Shown here: positions 62,217 to 64,000 of the stretch, one piece after another | How positions within the stretch are numbered: the stretch's first letter is position 1 | Layout of the letters: every line of letters starts with the position of its first letter | Program-made: the position numbers and the translations under genes | Origin: Bacteroidales bacterium | Lineage (GTDB): Bacteria > Bacteroidota > Bacteroidia > Bacteroidales > WCHB1-69 | DNA length: 64,000 nt | Reading direction: 5' to 3' | NCBI GenBank assembly: GCA_017549765.1 | Contig: JAFYNM010000008.1 | Location: forward strand, 1 to 64,000 | The notes under the pieces: model-generated | The model's input: the letters and a program-made list of their open reading frames with translations, nothing else | The model's database searches: none | Told to the model about the DNA's origin: nothing

Positions 62217-64000
62217 TTATTTTCTTGTGTGTTGTTCGATACGCCACTTGATATACAGCAGCGCAGCGACACTCCATGCCTGCGAGATACAGCCGTTGGG
62301 CTTGAAGGGAGGGTCTCCGTCGGTGATCTCGGCGATAGTGGAGATGCCATAGTGGGTCATGCAACTGTCGAAACGATAGAGCACCTTTTCCAAGAAGGGG
62401 ATGCAGGAGTCTTGATAGACAGCGAACATGCCATCTGTGAACGGGAAGAGTAACCATATCCAGCAAGTGCCCTGATGATAGGCGGCATCGCGCTCTGCTT
62501 GGTTGCCGTAGTAATGACCCTTGTATTCCGAATCATTGGGAGAAAGGCTGCGGATACCCTTCTCGGTGAGCAGCTCTTCACAGGTGCGCTTCAAAATCAG
62601 CTGGCGGATCTTCTCGCTGACAGGACAATAGGGCAGGGAGGCTGCAATCATCATATTGGGACGTACCTGGAAATTCTGGTAGTCACCATTGATGTAGTCG
62701 GCCAGATATCCGATCTCTTTGGACCAGAAATGTTCTTTGAAGACAGCCGGAAAATCCTTGATGAGCTCTTCCCATTCTTTGACGAATTCTTTGTCCTTGG
62801 CGCTTTGTGCAATCTCGAGGCTGAACTTGACGGCGTTGTACCAGAGAGCGTTGATCTCCACCTGGCAGCCTGTGCGCGGGGTCACGGGTCTGCCATCGAC
62901 GATGGCGTCCATCCAGGTGAGGGCCAGTCCTTCGCCGCCGGCGTAGATCAACCCGTTGTCCAAACGATGGATGTGGTTGAGGGTGCCGTAGCGATAGGCG
63001 TTGAGAATCTTCTTCATCGTGTCGCCATACTCCTCCCATATCTTGCGTTTGCTGCGAGTCTTTTCAGCATACAACTGAAGAGTCCGGAAGAACCACAGAG
63101 GGGCATCCACGGAGTTGTAGGCAGCTGCGTCACCATTGCCGATATTGGGGAAGAGACCGTCGCTCATCTCGGCTATCATGTTGTCCATGATCTCTTTGCA
63201 GAGATCCGGCTTGTTGAGGGCCAGCGTCAGACCCGGCAGGGCGATAAAGGTGTCGCGCCCCCAGCGTCCGAACCAAGGATAGCCGGCGATGATCTCGGCA
63301 TGGCCGTTGCGCTTGACGATGAACTGCTCTGCCGCATTCTTCAGACAGTTGAAGAAGGAAGAACGGTTGGTGTGATAGGTGCTCTCTTGCTCGTAGAGCT
63401 CGGCGAGCTTCTTGGGGTCGGTGGGCTCTGTGCCAATGGTGATGTAGAACTCCTTGGCCGACACGCGCGCTGTCATACGGCCGGGCATGTACAGGTCCTC
63501 AAGACCTTCATAGCCGCGACGAAGCTCCTCTTCGTATTCCACATCATGGTACCATTGCGGCCCGTGCTCATAATAGATCGGCTCCGAACATTGGATAAAT
63601 ACGGGCGTGTAGTTGTCGTACAGACAATAGCCGATACCTTGATCCACCGTTTTATAGCCCGTATTCACAGCATCGTTGCAATGGGTGAGACTATGGATGG
63701 AACGGAAGGCGAGCAGCGGGTTGAAGATGAACGAGGCACTCTCGAAATCGTCCAGGATGGTGTATTTGATGATCAGTCTGTCGGCATTGTTGAGAAACAG
63801 AAGCTCTTTGGAGAAGTTGAATTTCCCCACACGGTACAGATATGACGGGATGTTGTCGGCCGTGAAATGCTGGAGGTATTTGTTCCCCTTGGGCTCGATG
63901 ATGCCACCTTTGTATTGGATGTTGCCGATGTGGAAATCCATGTTGTTGATGACGACTGTCTCGTTGAGGCTGGAGACCAGCAGGTGCCGGTCGCCGTTCA
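62217..64000 (-). CDS. glycogen debranching enzyme (amylo-alpha-1,6-glucosidase), 5' end beyond the window
   Basis: The last 594 or so codons are present; the frame stays open to the right edge, where GDRHLLVSSLNETVVINN belongs to the N-terminal debranching domain. An internal ATG at 63941 is therefore not the start. The catalytic (alpha/alpha)6-barrel part shows EIIAGYPWFGRWGRDTFIALPGL, LALTWMDAIVDGRPVTPRTG and HQGTCWIWLLFPFTDGMF. It removes alpha-1,6 branches. It leads the run debranching enzyme - GT4 - GH57, with 29 bp to the next gene. Confidence 0.9.
   Translation of the reverse strand, partial: NGDRHLLVSSLNETVVINNMDFHIGNIQYKGGIIEPKGNKYLQHFTADNIPSYLYRVGKFNFSKELLFLNNADRLIIKYTILDDFESASFIFNPLLAFRSIHSLTHCNDAVNTGYKTVDQGIGYCLYDNYTPVFIQCSEPIYYEHGPQWYHDVEYEEELRRGYEGLEDLYMPGRMTARVSAKEFYITIGTEPTDPKKLAELYEQESTYHTNRSSFFNCLKNAAEQFIVKRNGHAEIIAGYPWFGRWGRDTFIALPGLTLALNKPDLCKEIMDNMIAEMSDGLFPNIGNGDAAAYNSVDAPLWFFRTLQLYAEKTRSKRKIWEEYGDTMKKILNAYRYGTLNHIHRLDNGLIYAGGEGLALTWMDAIVDGRPVTPRTGCQVEINALWYNAVKFSLEIAQSAKDKEFVKEWEELIKDFPAVFKEHFWSKEIGYLADYINGDYQNFQVRPNMMIAASLPYCPVSEKIRQLILKRTCEELLTEKGIRSLSPNDSEYKGHYYGNQAERDAAYHQGTCWIWLLFPFTDGMFAVYQDSCIPFLEKVLYRFDSCMTHYGISTIAEITDGDPPFKPNGCISQAWSVAALLYIKWRIEQHTRK

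Overview
The window comes from a chromosome of the Bacteroidota, most likely an uncultured member of the Bacteroidales. The evidence is the promoter type (TAnnTTTG -7 boxes, often with TTTG about 19-20 bases upstream), poor Shine-Dalgarno sites, several secreted proteins with type IX secretion (T9SS) C-terminal sorting domains, the T9SS/gliding genes gldH and porZ, TonB-dependent receptors with carboxypeptidase-regulatory-like N-termini, and DUF1573/DUF4230 proteins. The tmRNA tag reads GETSYAFAA, close to tags of this phylum. Most genes are of moderate GC; 20.6-25.3 kb contains visibly AT-rich genes among GC-rich repeats and looks accessory.

Layout. 0.1-0.5 kb: tmRNA (minus). 0.5-4.7 kb: a minus-strand housekeeping run with a zapB-like gene, zapA, a 6S RNA, rny, an ftsB/divIC-like gene, aroQ and two DUF1573 genes. 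5.1-9.1 kb: ECF sigma factor, efp, an lpxD-type acyltransferase, a coiled-coil secreted protein and a dus gene. 9.4-19.2 kb: one 3275-residue T9SS-exported surface protein, followed by a namZ-type muramidase. 20.6-25.3 kb: accessory segment with a 124-nt rod-like hairpin, two AT-rich genes for unknown secreted proteins, a RhuM-like/PLD-like fusion between 47-bp direct repeats, copies of an intergenic repeat and an element with 17-bp inverted ends.

25.3-43.5 kb: C69 dipeptidase, a TonB-type receptor, tRNA-Leu(TAG), a lipoprotein, a DUF1232 protein, a small glycan cluster (flippase, methyltransferase, glycosyltransferase), ricT-gldH, a pair of outer-membrane proteins, and a minus-strand operon rbfA - FtsX-type permease - porZ - recO. 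43.5-53.3 kb: a small secreted protein, a prohibitin-like protein, a ROK kinase, an ABC exporter, a T9SS metalloprotease split by a frameshift at a run of ten A, a CNNM/CBS membrane protein and a coiled-coil PD-(D/E)xK-like protein. 53.3-64 kb (all minus): an FMN-binding protein/two DUF4230/DUF3298 operon, a small secreted protein, then a run containing a glycogen debranching enzyme (cut by the right edge), a glycogen-synthase-like GT4 enzyme, a GH57 enzyme, a TonB receptor and an HMA-type periplasmic protein.

Two themes connect much of the window: export and anchoring of surface proteins through T9SS (gldH, porZ and three sorting-domain proteins), and glycan/envelope metabolism (lpxD-like, namZ, flippase cluster, glycogen genes). 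No CRISPR array, prophage, transposase or integrase gene was seen. The most unusual signals are the rod-like hairpin at 20983-21106, the repeat-bracketed RhuM-like gene, and the A10 frameshift in the metalloprotease.
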